Program-made: the position numbers and the translations under genes
In this document: positions 28,834 through 36,719 of the stretch, piece by piece
Layout of the letters: each line of letters opens with the position of its first letter
How positions within the stretch are numbered: position 1 is the first letter of the stretch
NCBI RefSeq assembly: GCF_036663835.1
Contig: NZ_JAXOJT010000001.1
Coordinates: 1,116,001-1,180,000, forward strand
DNA: 64,000 bases
DNA from: Sphingomonas sp. LT1P40
GTDB lineage: Bacteria; Pseudomonadota; Alphaproteobacteria; Sphingomonadales; Sphingomonadaceae
Reading direction: 5' to 3'
Notes under the pieces: model-generated
The model's input: the letters and a program-made list of their open reading frames with translations, nothing else
The model's database searches: none
What the model was told of the DNA's origin: nothing

Positions 28834-29690
28834 GCTGGCTCACCCGCGTCCGCAACGTCCTGTCCTTCGTCGTGCCGGCCAAGGCCGAGACGCCCGACAA
28901 TCTCTGGCACAAGTGCAAGGGCTGCGGGCAGATGGTGTTCGTCAAGGAACTCGAGGAGAACCAGTCGGTCTGCCCGATCTGCGACCACCACGAACGCATC
29001 GGCGGTCGCGCGCGGTTCGAGCAATTGTTCGACGAAGGCAGCTACACGGTACTGACCAACCCGCGCGTCGCCGAAGACCCGCTCAAATTCCGCGACCAGA
29101 AACCCTATGCCGCCCGCATCAAGGCCGCGCGCACCGCGACCGGCGAGCAGGATGCGTTTCTCAACGCGAGCGGCGAGATCATGGGCCATCACGCGGTGGT
29201 CGGCGTCCAGGACTTCGCCTTCATGGGCGGATCGATGGGCCAGGCCGTCGGCGAAGCCTTCATCGCCGGGGTCGAGGCCGCAATTGGCGCCCGCGCACCC
29301 TATATCGTTTTCACGGCTTCGGGCGGCGCACGCATGCAGGAGGGCATATTGTCGCTGATGCAAATGCCGCGCAGCACCGTCGCCATCTCGATGCTCCACG
29401 ACGCCGGCCTGCCTTATATCGTCGTGTTGACCGATCCCACGTCGGGCGGTGTCATGGCCGCCTACGCGATGCTCGGCGACGTCCAGATTGCGGAACCCAA
29501 GGCAACGCTGGCATTCACCGGCCGCCGCGTCATCGAAAGCACGATCCGCGAAAAGCTGCCCGACGATTTCCAGACGTCCGAATATTACCTCGAACATGGC
29601 CTCATCGATATGGTCGTCCATCGCAAGGAACTGCGCGAAAAGCTGGGCCAGCTGATCGGGTTGTTAGTTGGGGAAAAGGCGGCGGCCTGA
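28830..29690 (+). CDS. accD: Acetyl-CoA carboxylase carboxyltransferase subunit beta
   Basis: 286 residues. AccD with AccA moves the carboxyl group from biotin to acetyl-CoA, the first step of fatty acid synthesis. The N-terminal zinc ribbon has Cys29, Cys32, Cys48 and Cys51 (CKGCGQ and CPICDHH). The carboxyltransferase domain shows [20 protein letters not shown] and [17 protein letters not shown]. It starts inside the trpA stop (ATGA). Confidence 0.97.
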   Translation: MSWLTRVRNVLSFVVPAKAETPDNLWHKCKGCGQMVFVKELEENQSVCPICDHHERIGGRARFEQLFDEGSYTVLTNPRVAEDPLKFRDQKPYAARIKAARTATGEQDAFLNASGEIMGHHAVVGVQDFAFMGGSMGQAVGEAFIAGVEAAIGARAPYIVFTASGGARMQEGILSLMQMPRSTVAISMLHDAGLPYIVVLTDPTSGGVMAAYAMLGDVQIAEPKATLAFTGRRVIESTIREKLPDDFQTSEYYLEHGLIDMVVHRKELREKLGQLIGLLVGEKAAA

Positions 29691-29701
29691 CCCTCGGCGC
29701 G

Positions 29702-31018
29702 ATGCCCGACCACGCTACCTCCACCGACGCCGCGGTTCAGCGCCAGCTCGATCGCCTCTGGGCACTCGGCCCCGGTGCAGACACGCTTGGCCTCGACCGC
29801 GTCATCCGCCTGCTCGACCGGATCGGCAACCCGCACCGCGCCCTGCCGCCCGTGCTCCATGTCGCGGGCACCAACGGCAAGGGTTCGACCTGCGCCTTCC
29901 TGCGCGCCGCGATCGAAGCTGCTGGCCTTACCGCCCACGTCTATTCCAGCCCACACCTCGTCCGCTTCAACGAACGCATCCGCCTTGCAGGGCAATTGAT
30001 CGACGACGCCCAACTCGCCGCGCTGCTCGAAGAAGTGCTTGATGCAGGTGGCGATATCGGCGCGAGCTTCTTCGAGGTTACTACCGCCGCCGCCTTCCTC
30101 GCCTTTCACCGCAGCCCCGCCGATGCCTGTGTGATCGAGGTCGGCCTGGGCGGCAGGCTCGACGCCACCAACGTCGTCACGCCCGCCGCCTGCGCCATCG
30201 CTCAACTCGGCATCGATCACCAGTCGTTCCTCGGCGACACCGCCGAGGCGATTGCGGGTGAAAAGGCGGGAATCGCCAAGCTCGGCGTCCCGCTGGTGAC
30301 GATGGACTATGCCGATTCCATTGCCGCCCGCGTCGCCGAAGTCGCCGCTGCCGCTGGTGCCCCCGTGTTCGCGCGCGGCACCGCCTGGGATTTCGACGTC
30401 GCGGATCGACGCCTCCACTATCGCGACGCGCAGGGCACGCTCGACACCCCGCTTCCAGCGCTCGCCGGGCCGCATCAGCCCGCCAATCTCGCACTCGCAA
30501 TTGCCATGCTCCGCCACCAGCGCGCACTGACGATTCCCAACACCGCCCTCGCCATCGCTGCCACCACCGCGCGCTGGCCCGCCCGGATGCAGCGCCTGTC
30601 GCCGGGGCCGTTACTCGATCTGCTTCCGCCAGACAGCGAACTGTGGCTCGACGGCGGCCATAACGAGGCCGCCGCCCGCTCGGTCAGCGCCGCGCTGGTA
30701 CAGGTCGCGCAAAGCCGCCCTGTTCACCTCGTGCTCGGCATGTTGTCGAACAAGGATGCTGCGGGCCTGCTCACCCCTTTCGCCCCGCTGGCCGCCTCGC
30801 TCACCGCCGTCCCGGTCCCCGGCCACGCGCATCACGATCCGGCGGACTTGGCGCGAATCGCCAGCAGCCTCGGCATCCCGACCACCGCCATGGCGGCCGA
30901 TCCGTCGGCAGCACTCCGCCACGTCGCCGAAACTGGCCGCCCCGCGATCATCCTCATCCTCGGCTCACTCTACCTCGCCGGTGAAGCGCTCGCCGTGAAC
31001 GGTGAATTCCCTGACTAA
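29702..31018 (+). CDS. folC: Bifunctional folylpolyglutamate synthase / dihydrofolate synthase
   Basis: 438 residues from the ATG at 29702. The Mur-ligase-like ATP-binding loop is VAGTNGKGSTCAF (residues 54-66). Other signatures are VIEVGLGGRLDATNVV, GIDHQSFLGDT, the GPHQPANLALA motif and LWLDGGHNEAAARSVS near the C-terminal domain. The enzyme adds glutamate to dihydropteroate and to folates. It closes the trp-accD-folC run. A longer open frame upstream overlaps accD and is not used. Confidence 0.94.
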   Translation: MPDHATSTDAAVQRQLDRLWALGPGADTLGLDRVIRLLDRIGNPHRALPPVLHVAGTNGKGSTCAFLRAAIEAAGLTAHVYSSPHLVRFNERIRLAGQLIDDAQLAALLEEVLDAGGDIGASFFEVTTAAAFLAFHRSPADACVIEVGLGGRLDATNVVTPAACAIAQLGIDHQSFLGDTAEAIAGEKAGIAKLGVPLVTMDYADSIAARVAEVAAAAGAPVFARGTAWDFDVADRRLHYRDAQGTLDTPLPALAGPHQPANLALAIAMLRHQRALTIPNTALAIAATTARWPARMQRLSPGPLLDLLPPDSELWLDGGHNEAAARSVSAALVQVAQSRPVHLVLGMLSNKDAAGLLTPFAPLAASLTAVPVPGHAHHDPADLARIASSLGIPTTAMAADPSAALRHVAETGRPAIILILGSLYLAGEALAVNGEFPD

Positions 31019-31024
31019 CTCTTA

Positions 31025-31045
31025 TTGCGATTGACTATCAATAAC
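31025..31045 (+). promoter_or_regulatory. Candidate Fur-type iron-response operator
   Basis: The 21-nt AT-rich sequence TTGCGATTGACTATCAATAA, plus one base, contains the dyad ATTGA-CTA-TCAAT. The core TGACTATCA differs by one base from TGATTATCA, the heart of many Fur boxes. It stands out in GC-rich DNA and lies 40 nt upstream of the start at 31086. The match is by eye and no scoring was done. Confidence 0.45.
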
Positions 31046-31085
31046 AGATGGGCAGGATAGGCACCGAACCACGGAGTCTTTCTCA

Positions 31086-31523
31086 ATGACCGCCACCCCC
31101 GTCACCGCTGCGCTAGGCCACGCCCTCCCCCGCGTTCAGCCCGATGACGCAGGCGCGCGCCTGCTGCTGTTTGGCATCCGTCAGATCGGCGCGAACGGCC
31201 TCGCCGATGCGGCCGCCGCGCATGCCTTTGTCACCGGCTTCGGGAAAAGCTTCCGTCGCCCCCTCCTCCTCGTCCGCACGATGATGGCGGAGATGTCGGC
31301 GGCGTCGTCCGGCCCGATCCAGATCGCGCCTTGGTGCTGCCCGCGCATGACTGCGGCGGAGGGCGCGTTGCTCGACGTCATCGCTTGCGCGCCAACCGAC
31401 CCGGAACGCGCGCGGTTGCTACTTGCCGATTTGCTCGGCGCGCGGCGGGTAGATGGCATTCTTGCCACCGCGCATGCGCTGTCGAACGCATTCTATGACG
31501 CCGGCCTGCCGCTGGAGGATTAG
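31086..31523 (+). CDS. DUF6628-like small protein
   Basis: 145 residues. The N-terminal half has a long helix (ARLLLFGIRQIGANGLADAAAAHAFVTGFGKSFRRP). A cysteine-containing motif (IQIAPWCCPRMTAAEGALLDVIAC) lies in the centre and a second helical region at the C-terminus. I believe it belongs to the DUF6628 family seen in sphingomonads, but this is from memory. No signal peptide or membrane segment is evident. The preceding Fur-box-like dyad suggests iron control. It ends 4 nt into the convergent TPR gene's stop. Confidence 0.65.
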   Translation: MTATPVTAALGHALPRVQPDDAGARLLLFGIRQIGANGLADAAAAHAFVTGFGKSFRRPLLLVRTMMAEMSAASSGPIQIAPWCCPRMTAAEGALLDVIACAPTDPERARLLLADLLGARRVDGILATAHALSNAFYDAGLPLED

Positions 31524-32272
31524 CCGCTCTTTGCCCGCAACTGCGCCAGCGCATCCGTCGCCCAGCGGTACATACCCGCCTCCGCCGCACGCTGCTGCCG
31601 GTCCAGCCGTTTCGCCCGCGCCTCGACCTCTTCCAGGATCTTCCGCGCCTTGTTTTCCCACCCCTCGGCCAACAACAGCGCGGCATAGCGGCAGCGCGCT
31701 TCCTCCCCGGGCAGGCGCGCGACGACATCGGCATAGAGCGCCAGCGCCTCGTCATTCCGCCCCAGATGCTCGAGCATCCGCGCGCGCAACAGCCCTTGAC
31801 GGTCGCGGTCGCCCTGCGCCGACATCGGCTCCAGCCCGTCGAGCATCGCCAGCCCCGCCGCCGCATCGCCACTCTCGAACAATACCCGGGCCAGCTTCGC
31901 CTCGGTCCTCGCATCGGCGGGCGCACGCGACAGCGCGTCACGATAGGCCGTCACCGCCTCACTCCACCGCTGCAATTCGCTCAGCGCATCGCCCAGCCGC
32001 ACGCGGTTCGCCGCCGTATCGGCCAGATCGACCGCATCCCGCGCCTCCCGCAAATCCCGCTCCGGGTCCAGCGCCGCTCGTGCCTTCGCCCCGACCGTGC
32101 GGACATGTCGATTGCCCTGCAGGCCCGGCAACACCTCGACAATGAAATAGGCGATCGCCCCGACCATCGGCAAAAAGATCAATGCCGTCAGCCACAGCGG
32201 ATTGCGCCCGGTCTTCACCAGGTGAACCACGCACGCCACCTGAATGGCGATAATGCCCAGCCAGGCGATCAT
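31520..32272 (-). CDS. Membrane-anchored tetratricopeptide repeat protein
   Basis: 250 residues. Two N-terminal transmembrane segments (AWLGIIAIQVACVVHLV and LWLTALIFLPMVGAIAYFIVEVLPGL) resemble the PLDc_N-type membrane hairpin. A cytoplasmic helical part with several TPR-like units follows (VRLGDALSELQRWSEAVTAYRDAL, AKLARVLFESGDAAAGLAML, RARMLEHLGRNDEALALYADVV). The start ATG shares one base with the AmpG-like stop (TGATG), indicating coupling. Function unknown; such proteins often serve as scaffolds. Confidence 0.78.
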   Translation of the reverse strand: MIAWLGIIAIQVACVVHLVKTGRNPLWLTALIFLPMVGAIAYFIVEVLPGLQGNRHVRTVGAKARAALDPERDLREARDAVDLADTAANRVRLGDALSELQRWSEAVTAYRDALSRAPADARTEAKLARVLFESGDAAAGLAMLDGLEPMSAQGDRDRQGLLRARMLEHLGRNDEALALYADVVARLPGEEARCRYAALLLAEGWENKARKILEEVEARAKRLDRQQRAAEAGMYRWATDALAQLRAKSG

Positions 32273-33957
32273 CAGGCAGGCTTTACGGCGCCGTGATCCC
32301 CCACCGGATCGGCACGCGCATCGCCCTCACCCTTCGTCCCCGCATCGCCCATCGATCGATCGACCAGCCCGCTCTTCATCATCCAAGCGAACAGGATCAC
32401 ACCGGGCAGCGCGAGGACGGTGGTGAGGACGTAGTAGTTCACATAGCCGATACCTTCGATCGCCTTGCCCGCCGAAGTGCCGCTGAGGAAGCGCCCAAGG
32501 ATACTCGCGGCGGCGGACAGCATCGCAAACTGCGTCGCGGTGAAGCTGAGATTGCACAGTGAAGCGAGATACGCGCCGACGCACACGCCGCCGATCCCGC
32601 TGGCGAAATTCTCGAACGCCATTGCTCCAGCCATGCCGGCATTGGTGTGGCCCACCGCCGCCATACCCGCAAAGCTGAGGTTCGAGATCATCATCAGCAC
32701 CAGTGAGATGAGTACCGATCGCTTCATGCCCAGCTTGGCGTACATGATTCCGCCGACGAAAATGCCCGCCATCAATGCCCAGAATCCGACGAACACATCG
32801 TAAAACAGGATTTCGTCGTTGGTGTAGCCCTGTTCGTTGAACAGCAACCGCAGCGTCAGGTTCGCCAGCGTATCGCCGATCTTGTGCAGCAACACGAACA
32901 ACAGCACCATCATCCCGCCCTCACGACGGAAAAATTCCATCAGGGGTCCGACCTTGCCGCTTTCCACCTTGGTCATCTCGATGGGTTTGAGCGACGCGAT
33001 CCACAGCAAAGTCGCGGCACCCGCCGCCACCAATATCATTGCCTCTGGCGCATCCCACCCGCGCCACAACGCGACGCCGACACCCACCACGGGCAACAGC
33101 CCCAGCCAAGTCAAGGCACTGGGCTTTCCGGCATCGCGCGCGCGGCGCGCAGTCAGGTCGAACAGCGGAAAGAGATAACCGACCAGCACCATGTTGGAGA
33201 GGATGTTCACCGCCAGCAGCGCATCGATCCACCGCGCACCAAGATAGAGCGGTGCAAAAGCCAGCACGAAGATCAGATAAGGCCGCTGCCCCATCCGTTC
33301 CGGCCATTCCCGAAATACCTTGCGCTCAGGTTCGCCGACGATCAGCCCGGCGACAACCGCCGGCAACGCGAAGATCGCGCACGCCATATAAGCGGCACTC
33401 CATCCCCAACGCGCGGCGACGTACAGCGCAAGCCCGCCCGCCGCCGCCGAACCGATCCGCCAGCCATATTGCGACATGCCCGAACCCACGCCTAACTGGC
33501 GCGGTTCGAGCAATTCGATGCGATAGGCGTCGATGACGATATCGAATGTCGCACCCGCCAGCCCGACCATGATCGCCGCCGCCGCAACCCAGCCGAGCGA
33601 CGCGCGCGGGTCCAGACTGCCCAGGAAAATCACCGCCGCCGCGACCATCGCGCCCGTCACGATCAACCATGATCGCCGCGCACCCAACCGCCCGAGCACC
33701 GGCACCGTGAACTTGTCGACAATCGGCGCCCACGCCCATTTGAGATTATAGGCGAGAAACGTCAGCGCGAACGCAGTCACCGCCGATTTGGTGATTCCGT
33801 CCTGCGCCAGGCGGGTGGTCAGCGTCGCCCCGATCATTGCAAACGGAAAACCGGATGAAATGCCCAGCGCGAGTGCGGCCAGCGGCGCTTTCTCGAAATA
33901 GGGTTTGATGCCGTCGAGCAGCGTCCCCTGCCCCTCCGCCTTCAACGCCTCAGCCAT
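32272..33957 (-). CDS. AmpG-like MFS muropeptide permease
   Basis: 561 residues from the ATG at 33957. There are about 12-14 hydrophobic helices, and the first one has ALALGISSGFPFAMIGATLT, the AmpG-type start. LGRLGARRSWLIVTGAM and ATFDIVIDAYRIELLEPRQLG also fit this branch of the major facilitator superfamily. AmpG imports GlcNAc-1,6-anhydroMurNAc peptides for cell-wall recycling. The lytic transglycosylase at 3278 could produce the substrate. No ampC or ampD is visible nearby. The assignment to muropeptide transport is by family resemblance. Confidence 0.8.
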   Translation of the reverse strand: MAEALKAEGQGTLLDGIKPYFEKAPLAALALGISSGFPFAMIGATLTTRLAQDGITKSAVTAFALTFLAYNLKWAWAPIVDKFTVPVLGRLGARRSWLIVTGAMVAAAVIFLGSLDPRASLGWVAAAAIMVGLAGATFDIVIDAYRIELLEPRQLGVGSGMSQYGWRIGSAAAGGLALYVAARWGWSAAYMACAIFALPAVVAGLIVGEPERKVFREWPERMGQRPYLIFVLAFAPLYLGARWIDALLAVNILSNMVLVGYLFPLFDLTARRARDAGKPSALTWLGLLPVVGVGVALWRGWDAPEAMILVAAGAATLLWIASLKPIEMTKVESGKVGPLMEFFRREGGMMVLLFVLLHKIGDTLANLTLRLLFNEQGYTNDEILFYDVFVGFWALMAGIFVGGIMYAKLGMKRSVLISLVLMMISNLSFAGMAAVGHTNAGMAGAMAFENFASGIGGVCVGAYLASLCNLSFTATQFAMLSAAASILGRFLSGTSAGKAIEGIGYVNYYVLTTVLALPGVILFAWMMKSGLVDRSMGDAGTKGEGDARADPVGDHGAVKPA

Positions 33958-34038
33958 ACAAACCCCCAACCGAACAAGGGCAGACCCTAGCGCGAAAAAA
34001 CGGGATGCAAAGCCCGCGCTCGGATTATTGGGCGCGGA

Positions 34039-34473
34039 TTATTGAGCGGTCGTCTCGAACAGTTTCAGGCTGCCCGGGAGTCGTTTCGGCGTCTTTCCGT
34101 CCAGCAGCGCCTCGACCACCGCGATCGCGCGCAACAAATCGCGCTGCGGATAGGGTTTGGACAGGCAGCCCACCGCAATTGCCTCAACCTCGTGCAGCGA
34201 TCGCCCGGTCACCAGCAGCGCCGGCACGCCCTGCGCCCGCGCGGCATGCGCGACATCCGCGCCATTGCCATCGGCCAGTCCCAGATCAACCAGCACCAAA
34301 TCGATCGAATCGGGCGCGATGATGTGTCCGATCGCTTCACCCACCGAATCGGTGGTGGCGACGACGATAAAACCTTCTTCGGTTAGGAAGTGTTCGATGT
34401 CGAACGCAACCAGGGGCTCGTCCTCGACGATCAGGAGCCGTACAATCCGGCGCTTCTTCTTCGAGAACAGCAT
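34039..34473 (-). CDS. Single-domain response regulator (receiver only)
   Basis: 144 residues, consisting of one REC domain after a basic N-terminus (FSKKKRRIVR). The acidic pair is Glu17-Asp18 (IVEDEP), the phosphoacceptor Asp63 is in LVLVDLGLADGNG, the switch Thr89 in LLVTG, and Lys106 in CLSKPY. All residues needed for phosphorylation are there. No output domain or adjacent kinase gene is present. Such lone receivers usually act through protein contacts or as phosphate shuttles. Confidence 0.88.
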   Translation of the reverse strand: MLFSKKKRRIVRLLIVEDEPLVAFDIEHFLTEEGFIVVATTDSVGEAIGHIIAPDSIDLVLVDLGLADGNGADVAHAARAQGVPALLVTGRSLHEVEAIAVGCLSKPYPQRDLLRAIAVVEALLDGKTPKRLPGSLKLFETTAQ

Positions 34474-34578
34474 GTCCCACCCACATCATTACGGCACCAC
34501 AACGCGCTAGGGCCTATCGCGGCTCCCGGCGCAGAAGATTTTTTGCGCCCGACCCCATCTGTCTGTATCGCGCCGCAA

Positions 34579-35670
34579 ATGCCCCCGTCATCCGACAAAG
34601 AACAACAACGCATCGCCAAGCTGCTCGCCCGTGCCGGAATCGCGTCACGTCGAGAGATTGAGCGGATGATTACCGATGGGCGCATCGCGCTCGACGGCGT
34701 TGTCCTCACCACCCCCGCCACGATCCTGCCGTCGCTGCGCGGCGTCACCGTGGACGGCAATCCCGTCGCCGCCCCCACCGCCGCGCGCCTGTTCCGCTTT
34801 CACAAGCCGACCGGCGTGCTCACCGCCGAACGCGATCCGGCCGGTCGCGCGACGATCTATGACCGCTTGTCGAAGGATCTGCCCCGCCTCGTCCCCGTCG
34901 GCCGCCTCGATCTGAATACCGAAGGGCTGTTGCTGATGACCACTGACGGCGAGCTCAAGCGCCAGCTCGAACTCCCCTCGACCGGGGTCGAACGCAGCTA
35001 CCGCGCCCGCGCTTATGGCCCGATCACGCAGGAGCAGCTTGAAGGGTTGATGGAAGGGATCGAGATCGAGGGCGTCCGCTACGGCTCAATCGACGCCAAT
35101 CTGGAACGCCGCACCGGCACCAATACCTGGATCCAGATGCGGCTGAAGGAGGGCAAGAACCGCGAAGTCCGCCGCGTCCTCGAGCATTTCGGGCTGAAGG
35201 TCTCACGCCTTATCCGCACCAGCTATGGCCCGTTCACGTTGGGCGATCTCGCTCCGGGCGCAATCGAGGAGATCCCGCAGAACGAGCTGGTCGCGTTCCG
35301 CAAGGCGCTGGACCGCCCCGGCGGGCTACCCGAAGCCGGCGAATGGACCAAACCGTCCGCGCCGATCGCGCCCAAAAAGCCGACGCCGCCAGCGAATATG
35401 TCGCGCCGCGGGGCCGGACGCGTCACGCCGGCGAGTGACGAGCGAAAGGTGATCCGCTCTTCCGGAAGGGTCGAGGGGGGCAGACCGGTGCGCGTTGCGG
35501 GCGAACAACAGGCACGACCAACTTCGCCTCAACGCGGTGCTGCACCAGCCAAAGCGGGCGACGACATTAGCGCCGCTCGCCCACCGCGCCCGAAACCCAA
35601 ACCCGGCTGGGCCAAGCCGAAGAGCAAACGCCCCGGCGCCAAGCCGGCGCCACGCGGCGGAAAGAGCTGA
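34579..35670 (+). CDS. RluB-type rRNA pseudouridine synthase with basic C-terminal tail
   Basis: 363 residues from the ATG at 34579. An N-terminal S4 RNA-binding domain (RIAKLLARAGIASRREIERMI) precedes the RsuA/RluB catalytic domain. The catalytic Asp is in VPVGRLDLNTEGLLLMTTDG, and the KEGKNREVRRVLEHFGLKV motif is present. The product probably modifies 23S rRNA. After about residue 250 there is a long, low-complexity tail rich in Lys, Arg, Pro and Ala, common in alphaproteobacterial RluB. rsmD follows 2 nt after the stop. Confidence 0.9.
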   Translation: MPPSSDKEQQRIAKLLARAGIASRREIERMITDGRIALDGVVLTTPATILPSLRGVTVDGNPVAAPTAARLFRFHKPTGVLTAERDPAGRATIYDRLSKDLPRLVPVGRLDLNTEGLLLMTTDGELKRQLELPSTGVERSYRARAYGPITQEQLEGLMEGIEIEGVRYGSIDANLERRTGTNTWIQMRLKEGKNREVRRVLEHFGLKVSRLIRTSYGPFTLGDLAPGAIEEIPQNELVAFRKALDRPGGLPEAGEWTKPSAPIAPKKPTPPANMSRRGAGRVTPASDERKVIRSSGRVEGGRPVRVAGEQQARPTSPQRGAAPAKAGDDISAARPPRPKPKPGWAKPKSKRPGAKPAPRGGKS

Positions 35671-35672
35671 TC

Positions 35673-36221
35673 ATGGCGACCATCCGTATCATCGCCGGCC
35701 AGTGGCGTGGCCGCACGCTCGCCGCACCCAAGGGCGACGTCACCCGCCCCACCGCCGACCGCACGCGCGAAGCGCTGTTCTCGATGCTCGTCAGCCGCGT
35801 CGGCAGTTTCGAGGATCTGGCGGTCGCCGACCTGTTTGCAGGTTCCGGCGCGCTCGGTTTCGAGGCGCTGTCACGCGGTGCCGCATCCTGCCTGTTCGTC
35901 GAACAGGACCGCGCCGCGCTCGACGCCCTGCGCGCCAATGCGGAGAAGCTGGGCGTCCGCCCCGACATCCGCGCTGCCTCTGTGCTGTCGCTAGGCATTG
36001 CGCCAACGCCGCTCGACGTCATCATGATGGACCCGCCCTATCGAACGGGTGCCGGTGCCGTCGCGCTCGACAAGCTGGCCCGCCTCGGCTGGACCGGTCC
36101 GGCCACCTGGATTAGCATCGAAACCGCCAAGGGCGAAGTGGTCGAGGTCGACGGTTTTGAAACCGACGTCGAACGCGTCCACGGCAAGGCGATGCTGACG
36201 ATCTTGCGCGCGAAGTGCTGA
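35673..36221 (+). CDS. rsmD: 16S rRNA (guanine966-N2)-methyltransferase RsmD
   Basis: 182 residues. The N-terminal IRIIAGQWRGRTLAAP and RPTADRTREALFSML are typical of RsmD. The SAM-binding motif I is VADLFAGSGALGFEALSRGA, and the catalytic DPPY motif is in VIMMDPPYRTG. The enzyme methylates G966 of 16S rRNA during 30S assembly. It follows the pseudouridine synthase by 2 nt, so the two rRNA-modification genes probably share a transcript. Confidence 0.95.
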   Translation: MATIRIIAGQWRGRTLAAPKGDVTRPTADRTREALFSMLVSRVGSFEDLAVADLFAGSGALGFEALSRGAASCLFVEQDRAALDALRANAEKLGVRPDIRAASVLSLGIAPTPLDVIMMDPPYRTGAGAVALDKLARLGWTGPATWISIETAKGEVVEVDGFETDVERVHGKAMLTILRAKC

Positions 36222-36238
36222 ACGCGCATATTCGCGCT

Positions 36239-36412
36239 ATGGGAAAGCTTGATCCGATCGTTTCGGAATTCGCAACCGAGGAAGACGCGGAAGCCTATGA
36301 CAAATGGTTTCGCGCTCAGGTAGAGGCTGCGCTCAATTCGACCGAGCCGGATATCCCGCACGAGCAGATGAAAGCCGAAATCCGCGAAATTATCGAAAAG
36401 CATGGCTCGTAA
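36239..36412 (+). CDS. Antitoxin-like small protein (stability determinant)
   Basis: 57 residues from the ATG at 36239 (GKLDPIVSEFATEEDAEAYDKW). The acidic helical N-terminus and the IPHEQMKAEIREIIEKHGS C-terminus resemble small proteins annotated as stability determinants, which pair with RelE/ParE toxins. It overlaps the downstream toxin gene by 11 nt, the normal layout for a type II toxin-antitoxin operon. It starts 17 nt after rsmD. The antitoxin looks intact. Confidence 0.72.
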   Translation: MGKLDPIVSEFATEEDAEAYDKWFRAQVEAALNSTEPDIPHEQMKAEIREIIEKHGS

Positions 36413-36679
36413 GCTTGTCTGGGCGGCTGACGCCCGACGTGATCTCCGCGATCTCTTCATGTTCGTAGCGACGCGTAATCTCGCTGCTGCCGACCGGCTG
36501 GAGCAACTGATCGTGGAGGGAGCGGAGCGCGTAGCCTTGCTTCCTCTGGCATATCGACCGGGTCGCGCGCTCGATACGCGTGAGGCAATCCTGCACCCAA
36601 CTACATTCTAATCTATCATGTGAATGACAGCCGCGTCCGAATTTTGCGCGTCCTTCACGCTCGTCAGCACTATCCGTGA
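36402..36679 (+). pseudogene. RelE/ParE-family toxin, frameshifted
   Basis: The frame starting at ATG 36402 reads ARKLVWAADARRDLRDLFMF and continues to a premature TAA at 36609-36611, giving 69 residues. Shifting back by one base at 36599-36600 restores the conserved RelE/ParE ending: HPNYILIYHVNDSRVRILRV, then LHARQHYP and a TGA at 36677-36679. The restored protein would have about 93 residues, the usual length. A single missing A in the CCCAAC tract explains this. It is either a real inactivating deletion or a sequencing error. The partner antitoxin is intact. Confidence 0.8.
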
Positions 36680-36719
36680 CCAATGCGGCGACTTCGCCGG
36701 GAAGCCGCCACACAGTCCG

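Noticed and set aside
28754..29701. Upstream extension of folC
   Set aside because: The extension overlaps trpA and accD in another frame; the known FolC start pattern follows the ATG at 29702.
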